Positions 1 to 10,892 of a stretch of DNA of 64,000 nucleotides are shown in pieces. The position numbers and the translations under genes are program-made. Each line of letters opens with the position of its first letter. Positions within the stretch are counted from its first letter, which is position 1. This DNA is from Amborella trichopoda (lineage: Eukaryota > Streptophyta > Magnoliopsida > Amborellales > Amborellaceae): contig NW_006500104.1 in assembly GCF_000471905.2 (NCBI RefSeq), forward strand, positions 2,307,163 to 2,371,162, in the 5' to 3' direction. The notes beneath the pieces are model-generated. The model saw only the letters and a program-made list of their open reading frames with translations, was not told where the DNA came from and ran no database searches.

Positions 1-560
1 CTATCAAGGGCCATACTCTCAATGAGGCCATAAGTCCCCTTATCTTTTCTAACTATTTCCAACCATGACCTTTTGAGCCTACCCTTTATCCTGTTTGAGT
101 CTTCCACTTGAACCAAGTTGCACCTCCTAATAGGTGCCATACTGGGTTTGTGCTGCAAATGACCAACCCTCTACTTTACCTCATCTTACCACCTATTGGA
201 GCCACACCTAAGTTCTCCCAGATGTATTCATTTTGATTTCTATCCCTTCTTGTCTTGCCACTTATCCATCTCAATATTCTCATCTTAGCTACACTCATCT
301 TATGGGTATGTTGTTTCTTGAATGCCCAAACATTCTACAGCATAAAGCAAAGTTGGCTTCACAGCTATCTAATAAAACTTCCCCTTCACTCCATTGGTAT
401 ACGACGATCACATAAAACTTTTGTTGTACATCTCCACTGTGCCCACCTAGGTCTAATTCTATGGGCAACATCTTCCTCAATCTCTCTGTTTTCCTGAATT
501 ATTGACCCAATATATCAAAAGTGAGCTCTTTTTGGTATTTCTAGGCTGTCAATCTTAACT
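1..560 (-). mobile_element. LINE reverse-transcriptase C-terminal fragment (decayed)
   Basis: Read on the minus strand, pieces in several frames match the conserved tail of plant non-LTR reverse transcriptases: a stretch like FRYLGSIIQENREIEEDV near 500-540, then ...AHRIRPRWAQWR, CDRRIPME, KMSVAKMRILRWISGKTR near 180-310, NLGVAPI, and finally RLKRSWLEIVRKDKGTYG before position 1. The order is correct for a LINE, with the C-terminus at the left edge, so the 3' end lies outside the window. Several stops and frame changes interrupt it, so it is a dead copy. A shorter piece of the same tail lies at about 58170-58300. The family is recognised from memory of plant LINE proteins, not from a search. 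Confidence 0.75.
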
Positions 561-620
561 ACTTCTTGGTCTCTACGCCTATTACTACTTCCTCGTCTCT
601 AGTCCCATTATTACTAGTCA

Positions 621-692
621 TCCGTTGTAGTCTAGATGGTTAGGATATTCGACTCTCACCGAAGAGACTAGAGTTCAAATCCTAGCAATGGA
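621..692 (+). pseudogene. tRNA-Glu(CTC)-like pseudogene or SINE head
   Basis: These 72 bases follow plant tRNA-Glu almost throughout. The acceptor arms TCCGTTG and CAATGGA pair, with one G-T wobble. The A box (TAGTCTAGATGG) and B box (GTTCAAATCC) are present, and the loop CTCTCAC places a CTC anticodon at 655-657. One base appears to be missing 3' of the anticodon loop, so the anticodon stem no longer pairs, and the T stem also pairs badly. It is therefore more likely a tRNA-derived SINE head or pseudogene than a working gene. A non-tRNA body follows directly, to about 835, and resembles a segment at 58350-58430 on the other strand. Confidence 0.6.
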
Positions 693-727
693 AATTTTTT
701 GGTCTAAGAAGGGCGAGGACCTCAAAC

Positions 728-773
728 TTTCCCTTAACATGTTCCAAGCCTTTCCCTTAACATGTTCCAAGCC
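728..773. repeat. Perfect 23-bp tandem duplication
   Basis: The unit TTTCCCTTAACATGTTCCAA plus GCC occurs twice with no mismatch (728-750 and 751-773), inside the body that follows the tRNA-like head. It looks like a recent slippage duplication. Confidence 0.9.
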
Positions 774-1849
774 TGGGTAAAGGAGGTGTGTTGTGTTAGC
801 CAACGCAAAACTTTGCCAAACGTTTCATAAATCCTGAATCATTGATTGCTAGGATATGAATCACAATTTTCCAATAAATTTGTGGAAATTTGTCACAATC
901 AAGCTGAAATGGAAAGTGTAAGGTAACAAAAGTTCAGCCGCATTATCCCATGCATGAGCCAGATGTCAATGACAAATATTTTTAGAATCTTTTGAAGAAA
1001 CTGAGGAAATGAAAAACAGTCTTTTAGTTGCAAGTGTAACTCCAGCCAAGTACCTAAGAGAGTAGATCACAAAAAGAAACCAGTTCTAGGCGATTGGGAA
1101 AAATTACAAAATCTAAATTTCTCTAGTTTTGTGAGAAGAACAATTCAAACATGAAAATAAAGCCCCAGTTTTATAATAGAAATTTAATGGGGGAAGAAAA
1201 ATTTCTGGAATTGCTAACTGCTTCCAGAACAAAAATAACAATGAGATTTAATGAATGGACTAAAGCTTTTTACAATCAAACGTAAATATTACATTAATTT
1301 ATGAACGGCAGAATAAACAGTTTCAGAAATATACTAAAAGTATTAACTAGGTGCTAAAACAGGGATCAAGATGGAGTTAAAAAAATGAGTAAATAAATTA
1401 ATATCAAGTTCTCATCTTGACATAAATAATTTGCATATTTATGCAATTAACAAGCCCTCAGAAGAAGAATAAAACAATTTCAGAAAATTTGCCTATATTT
1501 AGTTCTCAGAAGAACAACCACAAGAAATAAAAATAAAAAACAAATCTAGAAAGTGCCAATTGGGCAATACAACAGGGATCAAGAAGTGATCAGATTAAAG
1601 CTAATACCAGTCAGAAATAACAGAAGCACAACAAACCAGTTTCCTAAAGACTTCACTTCTCCAACTCGTGAGAAAAAATGGAAACACTTAAAAAAACTAC
1701 TTCTAGAATTGCTGAATGGATTTCAAATCAAGGATCAATACAAATTTCAGTGAACACTTTAAAATGAATCACAACCACAGAAGAAACAAAACATCAAGTT
1801 AAGCATTAACAATATGCCAAAATATGATCGGGCAATCAAATAAACATAC
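774..1849. other. AT-rich stretch, no gene seen; probable intron of the leftward gene
   Basis: I see no convincing coding sequence here on either strand. If the 1850-1996 exon is real, this would be its first intron, because the donor at 1849 reads leftward. The next GAUT-family exon is not visible before the LINE remnant. Confidence 0.35.
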
Positions 1850-1996
1850 CTGGACTGGAAAAGACTGATCTTGATGGTGATGATGGAACACAAAGAGTAC
1901 CAAACCAGCCACTAAGAATAACCCAAGAAGCCCTAAGATCCCACCTGAAAGTCTCCTTCTAACCGGGCGTCGAAGCTCTTGACCTCGCCGCCTCAT
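1850..1996 (-). CDS. Probable first coding exon of a galacturonosyltransferase-like (GAUT) gene
   Basis: The 49 codons begin MRRRGQELRRPVRRRLSGG, a basic cytosolic tail, followed by one strongly hydrophobic segment (about residues 20-36, GILGLLGLFLVAGLVLFVF) and a His-rich stretch. This is a type II signal-anchor start as in Golgi glycosyltransferases. It resembles the N-termini I recall for plant GAUT proteins, which build homogalacturonan in pectin synthesis. The exon ends CCAG followed by GTATGT, a good splice donor. I chose the inner ATG at 1996 over an upstream in-frame ATG at 2032 because the family starts MRRR. No later exon is visible to the left, so the gene is either split by a long intron running out of the window or truncated. 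The family call rests on about 50 residues. Confidence 0.5.
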
Positions 1997-2560
1997 TTTA
2001 CAGAGCAAAATGAACTGGACCCAAAACCCCAAAAATTAGAAGAGGCCAATTTTGTAGCCTCTTTCATATATGCATAGAAGAGACATGAACCCAAGGATTT
2101 TAATGGGGTTTTCTCTCTCTTCCATTAACCATTTTAAGGATGTTGGGCCCTCTTATTTTGGAGAAAAAATCACTAGGGATTTCCAGTTTAAAATGAATCA
2201 CGCCCTATAACCCTATTCATAGTAAAGAACCCAAGTTTGCATGCTCCCCGCCATTGTAGAGAGAGAGAAGAGAGAGAGAGAGAGAGGTGGCAAATCACAC
2301 AATTAAATGCGGTCTTCTGTAATTCCGCTGGCTTTCAGGGAAGGGCTTGTAGAGAGAGAAAGAGAGAAAGAGGAGCGAGAGAGGCTTCTCCTAAAATGAT
2401 CGACCATGAAACTGTGGATTAGTAGAAGACAATTCCACAATTCGAAGATCACAAAACAGCAGAATCTTAGAGAAAGAAAGAGAGAGAGGGGTAAAGCTGG
2501 GTAAATTGAGAGGAGGACCTACTGTTCATAGAGAATGACCGACACACCCTAAACGAAACC
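1997..2560 (-). promoter_or_regulatory. Probable 5' leader/promoter region of the GAUT-like gene, GA-rich
   Basis: Directly upstream (to the right) of the putative start codon lie several GA/GAGA runs (about 2259-2287, 2350-2385, 2470-2497), a composition common in plant 5' UTRs and core promoters. No clear TATA box was placed. Confidence 0.3.
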
Positions 2561-3160
2561 ATAATTGAAATCAAAATCACTCTCATGGATATGACATTGG
2601 GCAAATATCAAATGTGCTGTTATAAATATTATTTTTAGGATTTAATTTTTTTTATATCTATATATTTCGATGTTGATTAACGAGATATTTTTTCAATATT
2701 AAAATTAATTTTTAATTTCTTTTTTTAAAAACACTCCTTAATTTGATATTTAAAGTGTAAAGCTCGTAGAAACATTTTTTCATTTCAATATGGCATATTT
2801 ATAAGTGAGAGTGTATAAAATCTAAGTGGTGAAATCTTTTTTCAAAAATTTCTTTGAAAGCATTTGTCTTGTTTTAATTTGTATTTCGTACCAAATTTGT
2901 GCTAAAACTCTCTCTCTCTCTCTTTTAATTTGTACAAATTTGCCTTAAAATCCATCTCTTGTCATGACAAGGAGCATTTGATGCTCAATTGCACTAAATT
3001 CTTACAAGTGCATGTGCATTAAATTGCTTAATTTGTACAAAACTGTCTTAAAATCTCTCCTCTCTCAGCACGCGCATGTGCATCTCCTCTCTCACAACAC
3101 GCCGCATGTGCATTTCCTTGAACACAATTCATACGAGTTGGGACACTTTTGCTCATTTAA
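2561..3160. other. AT-rich intergenic DNA, nothing recognised
   Basis: Mostly T/A-rich sequence with a short CT run near 2910. Open frames are short and resemble nothing I know. Confidence 0.4.
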
Positions 3161-3164
3161 AGCC

Positions 3165-3420
3165 TGGCTAGTGGGGTTGCCAATAGGTCGGGTGACCAGC
3201 GGTGCCCGATCGGCGCGGCTATCAAAAAGTAGGGCATCGGCCATAAACTGTGGCCCGAGGGCTTGGCCGGGGCTAGAACCCGTCCGGATTGGCTCTGCCC
3301 GACCTAATTTTTTCTTGTTTTCCCTTTTATTTTTCCTTCATTTGCTTTTGGCTTGGCCAGGCCTATAAGGACAAGGGCTGGGCCTGGCCCCGGGCAGGTC
3401 CCGCCGCCCCATTTGATCAT
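3165..3420. repeat. GC-rich patch resembling a decayed hAT-type MITE
   Basis: This ~250-bp patch is sharply richer in G+C than its surroundings and is full of GGCCCGG/GGCCGGG-like words. It begins CTAGTGGGGTTGCCAATAGG, close to the TAGnGGGGCTGTCAATnGG ends seen on many plant hAT MITEs. The matching right end is not clear. Confidence 0.35.
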
Positions 3421-3767
3421 TTTAAAAAGAATTATTTAAGGGGAGTTAGTCTTTTGAAGATAAGTTTTATGGCACATGGGAAGTACTCTTGGTGGAAGCA
3501 TGTGCGTTTCTTTTTTATCTCTTTTGCTTTTTAACCATATGTTCTTTTGGCCGTAGCCTTCATTGCTTTTTAGTTAAGAGGACAGAAAAGTTGTTCTCAA
3601 GTGCATTGAAATCTTAGGTGTAAAAGTAATAATAATCATTCTAATATCCATTTGCCAATGTCCTTTAAGTTATGTACGCATCAAATCCAAAAAATAAATA
3701 CGGAAATGGTCGGTTTCAAAAGAAGAGACACTCCTATGATTTTCACCAATTTGACCATTTTAACGCG

Positions 3768-4130
3768 AGGAAAAAGTTTTTATAAGGATTGCACCTCAAA
3801 AATCCTTCGAAAAAGGTAGTTTTAATGTTGAAAAACCCTTTGATTGATCATCTCGACATCGATGTTGAGATGTATGACCATGAAAAATAAAAATATTTTA
3901 AGTCTCATAAATAGTGCATTTTACAACATATTATCTACACCGTCCATTTTCAAGATTTTCATATGTTTATAGATCTACTTGATTTTAACCATTTTGAAAT
4001 TTAAATTTTTATAATTAGATATAAAAATAGATTTTAAAATAATCCTAAAAACATTTTCATCAAATTTATAACCATGATAAAATTTGAAGTACCTTACCTC
4101 TACAGATATGACGGATTGTATGACAACTGC
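3768..4130 (+). repeat. MITE-like repeat, copy 1
   Basis: First of three copies of a ~360-390-bp AT-rich element. It starts GGAAAAAGTTTTTATAAGGATTG and shares the core TTCAAGATTTTCATATGTTT (near 3950) with copies at 4738-5128 (inverted) and 52073-52452. In better-kept copies the two ends are degenerate inverted repeats around GTTTATATAAGGTTGCAA. No coding capacity. Confidence 0.65.
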
Positions 4131-4737
4131 ACGCTTAACACAATCCACACTATCACAGTTGAAATCCTCGCATTGATTTAAAAATTACATTAAGGAATTG
4201 GGCTTGGGCTCGAGTGCTTAGCAATTGACTTAAGCAACGTCGCATCTCAAGTTCAATTCCTACTTCTGAACTACCGTTAAAAAAAAAAACAAAAAAAAAG
4301 AAAAAAGAAAAAGGCCCTAAATGGCCATCTCAAGGATGTTGATTTGTACGGTCCAAGTTTGGAGATATTCAAGAGCATATAGAAATAATAAATAATCTAA
4401 AAAGTCAAAGAAAAAATCAAATTGGAATCATCCACCTTTAGATCTCGATCTGACATGGCCAGCTCCTAGTCGAATCGTCGAATTTTTAATCACCAAATGA
4501 GAAAAGCTTTGAAAATCACGAGTCCTAAACAATCCTATATCAAGGCCATATTAGGCATTTGAAGAGTTTATGAAGGGCTAGGGATAGCTCATTAAAATAA
4601 ATGAAAGCCGGTACACAATTCAGTGCTCATGTCTCCTATTTTTTTATTGAGTGCGTCAACTTGGTTTGAACGAGAATTAAACATGAAGCTCGATATGTCC
4701 CATCAAGATTGGTGGCTTTATGCTCTTTTGAATAAAG
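4131..4737. other. Spacer between inverted MITE copies, nothing recognised
   Basis: Contains an A-rich tract (about 4280-4312) preceded by text like 'gttcaattcctacttctgaact', possibly the tail of a retroposed sequence, but no gene or clear element. Confidence 0.35.
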
Positions 4738-5128
4738 GCTAGGTTTGTATAAATTGTAATTTTAAATAATTAAATTAAGATACACCTTCAAAATTTACCA
4801 TAAATATAATTTTAATGTAAAAATTTTATTAGGATGACTTGAAAATCTATTGTTATCAATAATTATAAAATTTTAAAATCTAAAAATGATTCAAATCAAA
4901 TAGATTTATAAACATATGAAAATCTTGAAAATGGACTGTTCAGATAATGTTTTGCAAGATACACCATATTTGGTACTCAAAATCGTTTTTTTTTTTTCAT
5001 ATTCATACATCTCGATATCGAGTTGATCAATTAGAGGGTTTTCCAATATCAAAACAATTTTTTATGATGGATTTTTAGGGTGCATCTTAATTCTACATTT
5101 TAAGTTTGCAACCTTATATAAACTTTTT
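4738..5128 (-). repeat. MITE-like repeat, copy 2 (inverted)
   Basis: Same family as 3768-4130, in reverse orientation. The right end reads, on the minus strand, GGAAAAAGTTTATATAAGGT and the left end AGGTTTGTATAAATTGTAAT. These form a long imperfect terminal inverted repeat, which supports a cut-and-paste MITE. Confidence 0.65.
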
Positions 5129-5275
5129 CCATAAAATAAAGCCAAAAGATATTCTAGAATGTCCATTAACTCCCTCAGGTAAGATTCTACTTATAGTTAT
5201 TTTTAGGATCTCAATTTTCAGGGATTAACCTTCTCAACCTATAGATTAACCTCAATAAAAAAATTTAATTGTACT

Positions 5276-5927
5276 TGTTGGAAATGTAGCCTATCAAGCC
5301 CTTTTTCTCCCAGAAATTCATTTGTTTAATAATAGTACAAAAACCATATTGAAAGATATGTGAAATCCAATGTGGTTAACATGAGGCAATGCCATATACA
5401 TGGATCTATTTTTGAGTTTTAATAGGATGTATCATTGGAGGAAAAAACTCAATATCACTGGAGGAAAACCCAGTGTTGTGGTTGGATTCCTTGTATATTG
5501 TGGGAATGCTTGGATGACATCCTATTATATGAGTCATTAGAGGACTAATGGCAGGTTTAGCTCATTACATAGTATTATCAGTTTGGTGACAACTTGTTAA
5601 TCTTAATTAGCTGCACTTAAGGGACTTAAGGCAGGAGTTACACTTGGATCTCAACTCCTTATAGAACATGAATATGAGAGTTACAAAATAAATGCGCTCT
5701 TTATAAAAAGAGGTCAACCCCTCTGAAAAGATTGAGAAAAAAGGATAGAAAAAATAGAGATGGAAGGTGAAGGAGTTTTACCAAGAGAACTCTCAAGGTA
5801 GTCTGTAACCAGATTGCTTGGTCTATAGGTTTTGGTATGGAACCTTAAGTCCCTCGTGTGACCGAGTAAGTTATTTGTCAATTTTATTTATTTATTTATT
5901 TACTAATTTTCTTTATTGGGACTGATA
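5276..5927 (+). repeat. 5' LTR of the 5.1-kb element
   Basis: Begins TGTTGG and ends near GGGACTGATA. Direct-repeat partner of 9747-10360 along nearly its whole length, including the ATTTATTTATTT run near the end. Confidence 0.8.
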
Positions 5928-5928
5928 A

Positions 5929-5940
5929 TTGTATCAGAGC
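5929..5940 (+). other. Primer-binding site (initiator tRNA-Met type)
   Basis: TTGTATCAGAGC directly after the LTR end. The usual plant primer site is TGGTATCAGAGC, complementary to the 3' end of tRNA-iMet. Confidence 0.75.
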
Positions 5941-7489
5941 ATGGGGTATGAGATGCGAGGGCTTGGCAAAACCCAATGAAGTTAGGCAAGGGTATTTCCT
6001 GTCGGGTATATGCGATGGTATTCCTTATCTAGAAGGAATGTGCGATGATATCTTTCTTTCGGAAGGAATAGCCAGAGGCTTGATTGAGGATCGAGACCGC
6101 ACACCATAGGGTTGTTGGGGCCATCAGCATGTCGCTGAAGCCATTTGACGTGGCTCTCCACTGTGGCGAAAGAGGTAAGGAAGAAAGTTTAATGCTTCAT
6201 TTCACAACACATCTTGCCCAATTGTGGTTACACTACAATTGTTTTTTATGAAATATTTGGGACAAAACTTGTCTCATTCAGGTATATATTATGGCAACAG
6301 GTTGCATTATATCATTACCCTAGGGCACAATCCTCTATAAACGGCTTGGTTCTTCAATCCGAAACTTTAAAGAAAGAAAATACAAAACAATTGATGGGTT
6401 TTTTCTTTCTTTTTTTTTTGAGTTTTGGGTATGAGCATAGTAGCTATCCGTGGTTGCAACTTCCAAAATAAAAAGAACTTCCACGAGTTTCTTGGTAGAC
6501 TTCCTTCTAATTGCACTAAAGTCTTCATTTTTAAAAAGTTTTGTCCTCTAAGGATCATGGCCAATATTAGGAAATGTTTCAAAATAATTGGTAAGCTCCA
6601 AATACAATTTTTTTATTTTGGCAAGTTTGAATATGAAAAGTATTTGGTAGGCTCCAATTATAAAGCATTTGTGATAAGTTCTTTATTACCTTAAATTAGA
6701 ATTTAGCAGGTTTCAATTATAAAGCATTTGTGGTAAGTTCTTTAATGCCTTAAATTAGAATTTGGCAGGTTCCATTTTTAAAGAATTTGTGGTAAGTTTT
6801 TTCTTGTCTTAAATTAGAATTTGGTAGATTTCAATTACAAAGCTTTTGTGGTAAGTTCTTTATTGCCTTAAATTAAAAATTTGTTGGCATTCTATTTTAT
6901 CTTAATAGCATGAAATGAATGCAAATCAATGTGCAATACTATTTTGAATTTTAAGTTACTCTCTCTCTCTTTACCCAAGGATACACAAGTCTCTATCTCT
7001 CACTCTTCATTATTTAAAAATAAATAAATTATAGAAAAAAGTTGGAAGATATTCTTATTTATTTCCAATATGGTCCTTGAGCAATTATACATATTATGAT
7101 GAGACAAATATTGGTTATCAATTTTATTTAAAAAGATACTTGATTTGAAAACTTTCATTGTGATAACTGATTATGAATATTTCAAGTTCAACAATATATG
7201 TAAATTTGTGCTAAGAATTTTTTGCCTTTTTATTTTTACAAGCATTAAGAATATTTTGTTTAGATTGATAATGTTATTTATTATTTTTAACCAAGTTGTG
7301 ACTTACTTTTTGCTATTTTTTTTTCTTAGTATTCTTTCGTTTATTTAGAAAACTAAATTTATACCCAAGAGGATGTGATGCTGAGCTATTACTTTTCAAT
7401 GAGATGTAATTATCAATAACATCTTATCATGTTTTGTTTATGTCCAAATGACATTAAAAATATTTAATGATGTATCATGTTAGATTGAA
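5941..7489. other. Internal region of the LTR element, no coding match
   Basis: Contains a short imperfect repeat (6700-6880) built on 'tttgtggtaagttctttattgccttaaattag'. I recognise no gag, protease, RT or integrase motif. Confidence 0.5.
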
Positions 7490-7498
7490 TTATTATAT

Positions 7499-7971
7499 GG
7501 GAAAGCTTTCGATGTCCCCCCTACAACATAGAAGTTCTATCCTCCCCCTTAGCTAACCGTCCATTTTTTAATGGAGGGCTAAGATTGCCCCAATCACAAT
7601 GTCATGTCTCTACACTGTTTATTTTTTATTTTTTTCTATTAACTTTTTTGACACCAAATTTTGGACGTTAATTCCTCAATTAAACTTGTACTAATGAAAA
7701 CTATAAAAAAATATTTTCAATAAATAAAATAACCAAAATACCCCTGAAATCTTCAAGAGGGATTTTGCTATAGGTGCGCCCCAATGAGAAGATGGCACAT
7801 ACCAAATTTTATATCCATAAAAATTTTATTAAAAAAACTAAAAATAAAATACTTTGAGACATTGGACCTAAGATCAAACGGTAAGTGGTCCTCTTGGTCA
7901 AAAATGGACGGCTGGATGGTAGGGGGAGGATAAAACTTCTATATTGTAGGGGGAACATATAAAGCTTACCC
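7499..7971. mobile_element. Mutator-type MITE with 9-bp target duplication
   Basis: A 473-bp element with ~60-bp terminal inverted repeats. The left end is GGGAAAGCTTTCGATGTCCC... and the right end, reversed, is GGGTAAGCTTTATATGTTCC..., both continuing into CCCCTACAA-ATAGAAGTT-TATCCTCCCC. It is flanked by the perfect 9-bp duplication TTATTATAT (7490-7498 and 7972-7980). A 9-bp duplication with long TIRs is the hallmark of Mutator-like elements. It has no coding capacity and sits inside the LTR element, so it is younger. Confidence 0.85.
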
Positions 7972-8469
7972 TTATTATATTGGTGATAGTTGTTCATTAG
8001 ATAGTGGGTGTAAATGATCATTTACCAAATTAGAATTGAATTGGTTAGCTCTATAATTATCAATGCACATTAAAAAATTGAGAGCAATTACTGATCTAGC
8101 ATGCAAGACTATGTTGGACTAATTTTTGTTATTATGATGATAACCACTTATTAAGAATAGTGGGAGTCATTATTGAATAGTTTGATAACATCATCGATGT
8201 GAAACTTATTGAATATACTGACCAGAAATGAGATTATATTTCTTTCTTTTATTATTGTTAAAATTGAGACGACTTAAAGATTTATTTTATGTATATATAA
8301 TATACCAACAAATTTGTTAAATTATTATTGTTTTCTATTATTTTGACTTATGATCTGAATCTAAGCTTTGGACTTAAAAACAAGTGGTGGATGACATGTT
8401 TAAGAAATAGGCGGAAAAAATAGGCATTTTTTTCTCTTTGCTAAAAGATAGATGTAAATAAAATTCAAT

Positions 8470-9735
8470 GTGTTGGTGAATAATTGGTAATTTATATGAT
8501 AAATCCCATGCAGTTAGCATGAGGTAATGCCATATACAAAACCATTGAGGCCAAGAAATCCAAGTGTGGTCTTTGACCACATGGGCAAGGCATATGTGAA
8601 ATCACATGCAAGTAGCATGAGGCAATGCCATATACAAAGATGTTGAGGTCAGAGAATCTAAGTGTGGGGTATGACCATATCGGTAAGGTATATGAGAAAT
8701 CTCATACAGGCAACATGAGGTACTACCATATACAAAACTATTGATGCCAAGAAATCCAAGTATGGTATTTCACAACATTAGCAGGGTTTATGCGAAATCT
8801 CATACAAGTAGCATGAAACAATGCCATATACAAGGTTATTGAGGCCAGGAAATCTAAGTATTGTATATGATCACTTTGACAGGGAATATGTGAAATCCCA
8901 TGCAGGTAGCATGAGGCAATACCATATACAAAACCATTGAGGCCGAGAAATCTAAGTGTGGTGTTTGACCAGATTGGCAGAGTATATGTAAAAGATCATA
9001 CAAGTCGCATGAGAAAATAGCATATACAAGGTTATTGAGGCTAGGAAATTTAAGTATGGTATATGACTACATTGGTAAGGTATATGAGAAATCCCATGTA
9101 GATAGCATGAGGCAATGCCATATACAAAACCATTGAGACTAAAAAATCCAAGTGTAGTATTTGACCAGATTGGCAGAGTATATGTGAAATCCCCATGCAA
9201 GTAGCATGAGCAATGCCACATACAAGGTTAATAGGGCCAAAAAATATAAGTATCGTGTATGACCACTTTGGTAAGGTATATGTGAAATCCCATGCAAGTA
9301 GCATGAGACGATGCCATATACAAGGTTGTTGAGGTCATGAAATTTGAGTGTGGTGAATGACCACATTGGCAGGGTATATGTGAATTCCCATGTAGAAAGC
9401 ATGAGCCAATGCCATGTACAAGGTTGTTGAGGCTAAGAAATTTAAGTGTGGTATATGACTACATTAGTAAGGTATATGTGAAATCCCATATAGAAACCAT
9501 GAGACAATACCATGTACAAGGTCGTTGAGGCCATGAAAGCCGAGTGTAGTGTATGACCACATTGGTAAAGTATATATGAAATCCTGTGCTAGTAGCATGA
9601 TGCAATGCTATATATAAAGTTGTTGAGGCAAATAAATTTAAAAGTGGTGTGTGACTATACTGGCTAGGTATATGAAAATCCCATATGGCAAGCATGAGGT
9701 AATACCATGTACAAGATGTTAAAGGGCCCTCAGGG
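8470..9735 (+). repeat. Tandem array, ~97-bp unit, about 13 copies
   Basis: The phrase GCATGAGGCAATGCCATATAC recurs with variants roughly every 97 bp (near 8518, 8614, 8715, 8812, 8909, 9007, 9107, 9205, 9301, 9399, 9497, 9595, 9690). Part of the unit (TATGTGAAATCCCATG...ACATGAGGCAATGC...) also occurs once in each flanking LTR (about 5370-5400 and 9828-9873), so the array probably grew from an LTR-derived segment. The short minus-strand open frames over it are repeat artefacts. Confidence 0.85.
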
Positions 9736-9746
9736 CAAGTGGGATT

Positions 9747-10360
9747 TGTTGGAAATGTGGCCTATCGGGCCCTTTTACTTCCGAAAATTCATTTTTTCAA
9801 TAATAGTACAAAAGCCATATTGAAGTATATGTGAAATCCCATGTGGTTAACATGAGGCAATGCTATATACATGAATTTTTGAGCTTTAATTAGATGTATC
9901 GCTGGAGGGAAAAACCCAGTTTCATTGGGAATGCATAGATGTCATCCTATTATATGAGTCATTAGTGGACTAATAATATATTTAGCTCATTACATAAGAT
10001 TAACAGTTTGGTAACAACTTGTTAATCCTAATTAGCAGCATTTAAGGGCATTAAGGCAGGAGTTACACTTGGATCTCAACTCCTATAGATCATAAATGTG
10101 AGAATTACAAAATAAATGTGTTCTCTATAAAATGAGGTCAAGCCCTCTAAAAAGATAGCGGGAAAATGATAGAAAAAATAGAGATGGAAGGTGAAACCAA
10201 GAACACTCTCAAGGTAGTCTGTCACCGGATGGCTTGGTCGATAGGTTTTGGTATGAAACTTTAAGTCATTTATGTGATTTAAGGACATATCTCAGTAAAT
10301 TGCTTATCGATTTTATTTATTTATTTATTTACTTATTAATTTTCTTTATTGGGACTAATA
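9747..10360 (+). repeat. 3' LTR of the 5.1-kb element
   Basis: Begins TGTTGGAAATGTGGCC and ends GGGACTAATA. Direct repeat of 5276-5927. Confidence 0.8.
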
Positions 10361-10365
10361 ATACT

Positions 10366-10892
10366 CTCTATGCATCTAAAAAAATAAGTCTTGAGATTGA
10401 ATAGAGACCATCTAATTTTTTGATGGTGAGATCTAAGTGGTAGAAAACTCAATCAAATCTTCTTGAGAATAACCATCTAGTAAAGCTTTAAGTGGTTCCC
10501 AAAAGTTCAAAATGAAACAATCCTCCAAAGTAGGTCTTATGATTGAGGGAATAGAATTAATTATGCTATCAAGAAGAATAGTATATGTGCTAATAAATAA
10601 TAGTAAGTATAGCTGGCCCAACCATGTGCTCAAGAACGAACGGTTAGAATAACAAATTTATATGCTCAAAATTTAATTTGTAGCTCCATATTTCCATTCT
10701 GTACTTGTAGATCCGTATCCCCTACAAAATGAGTTGATTATGAAAATTGTATTCGATTTGGTAGCAAACGTTTTTGTGCTTCCATTTGGAAACTCGACAA
10801 AAGCTATGTGATGAATCAGGGTTGTAGTCTAGCCCAATTGATGCCAGGAGTTAGGAATATGTGAGTTTGTGTGTATGAGAGAGAGAGCACTT
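10366..10892. other. Short intergenic stretch, nothing recognised
   Basis: One 66-codon open frame on the minus strand (10433-10633) has no family I know. Confidence 0.35.

Larger units (their letters stand above)
5276..10360 (+). mobile_element. Non-autonomous LTR retrotransposon (fossil)
   Basis: Two ~650 and ~615-bp direct repeats (5276-5927 and 9747-10360) bracket ~3.8 kb of internal DNA. Both begin TGTTGGAAATGT. A primer-binding site like the complement of initiator tRNA-Met follows the left LTR, and a purine-rich stretch (around 9721-9746) precedes the right one. Flanking 5-mers GTACT (5271-5275) and ATACT (10361-10365) look like a slightly decayed target duplication. No gag or pol domain is recognisable inside; the internal region is AT-rich plus a 97-bp tandem array. 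The LTRs differ noticeably from each other, so the insertion is old. It is broken or was always non-autonomous (LARD-like). A MULE-type MITE is nested at 7499-7971. Confidence 0.8.

Noticed and set aside
621-692. Functional tRNA-Glu gene
   Set aside because: The anticodon stem and T stem do not pair, and one base is missing compared with the plant gene.
8952-9695. Series of 78-89-codon minus-strand frames with HATCMGF/SYLHGI motifs
   Set aside because: Each is one or two units of the 97-bp array read in different frames.
8470-9735. CRISPR-like spacing of repeats
   Set aside because: The units are contiguous 97-bp tandem repeats without distinct spacers, in a plant nuclear LTR element.
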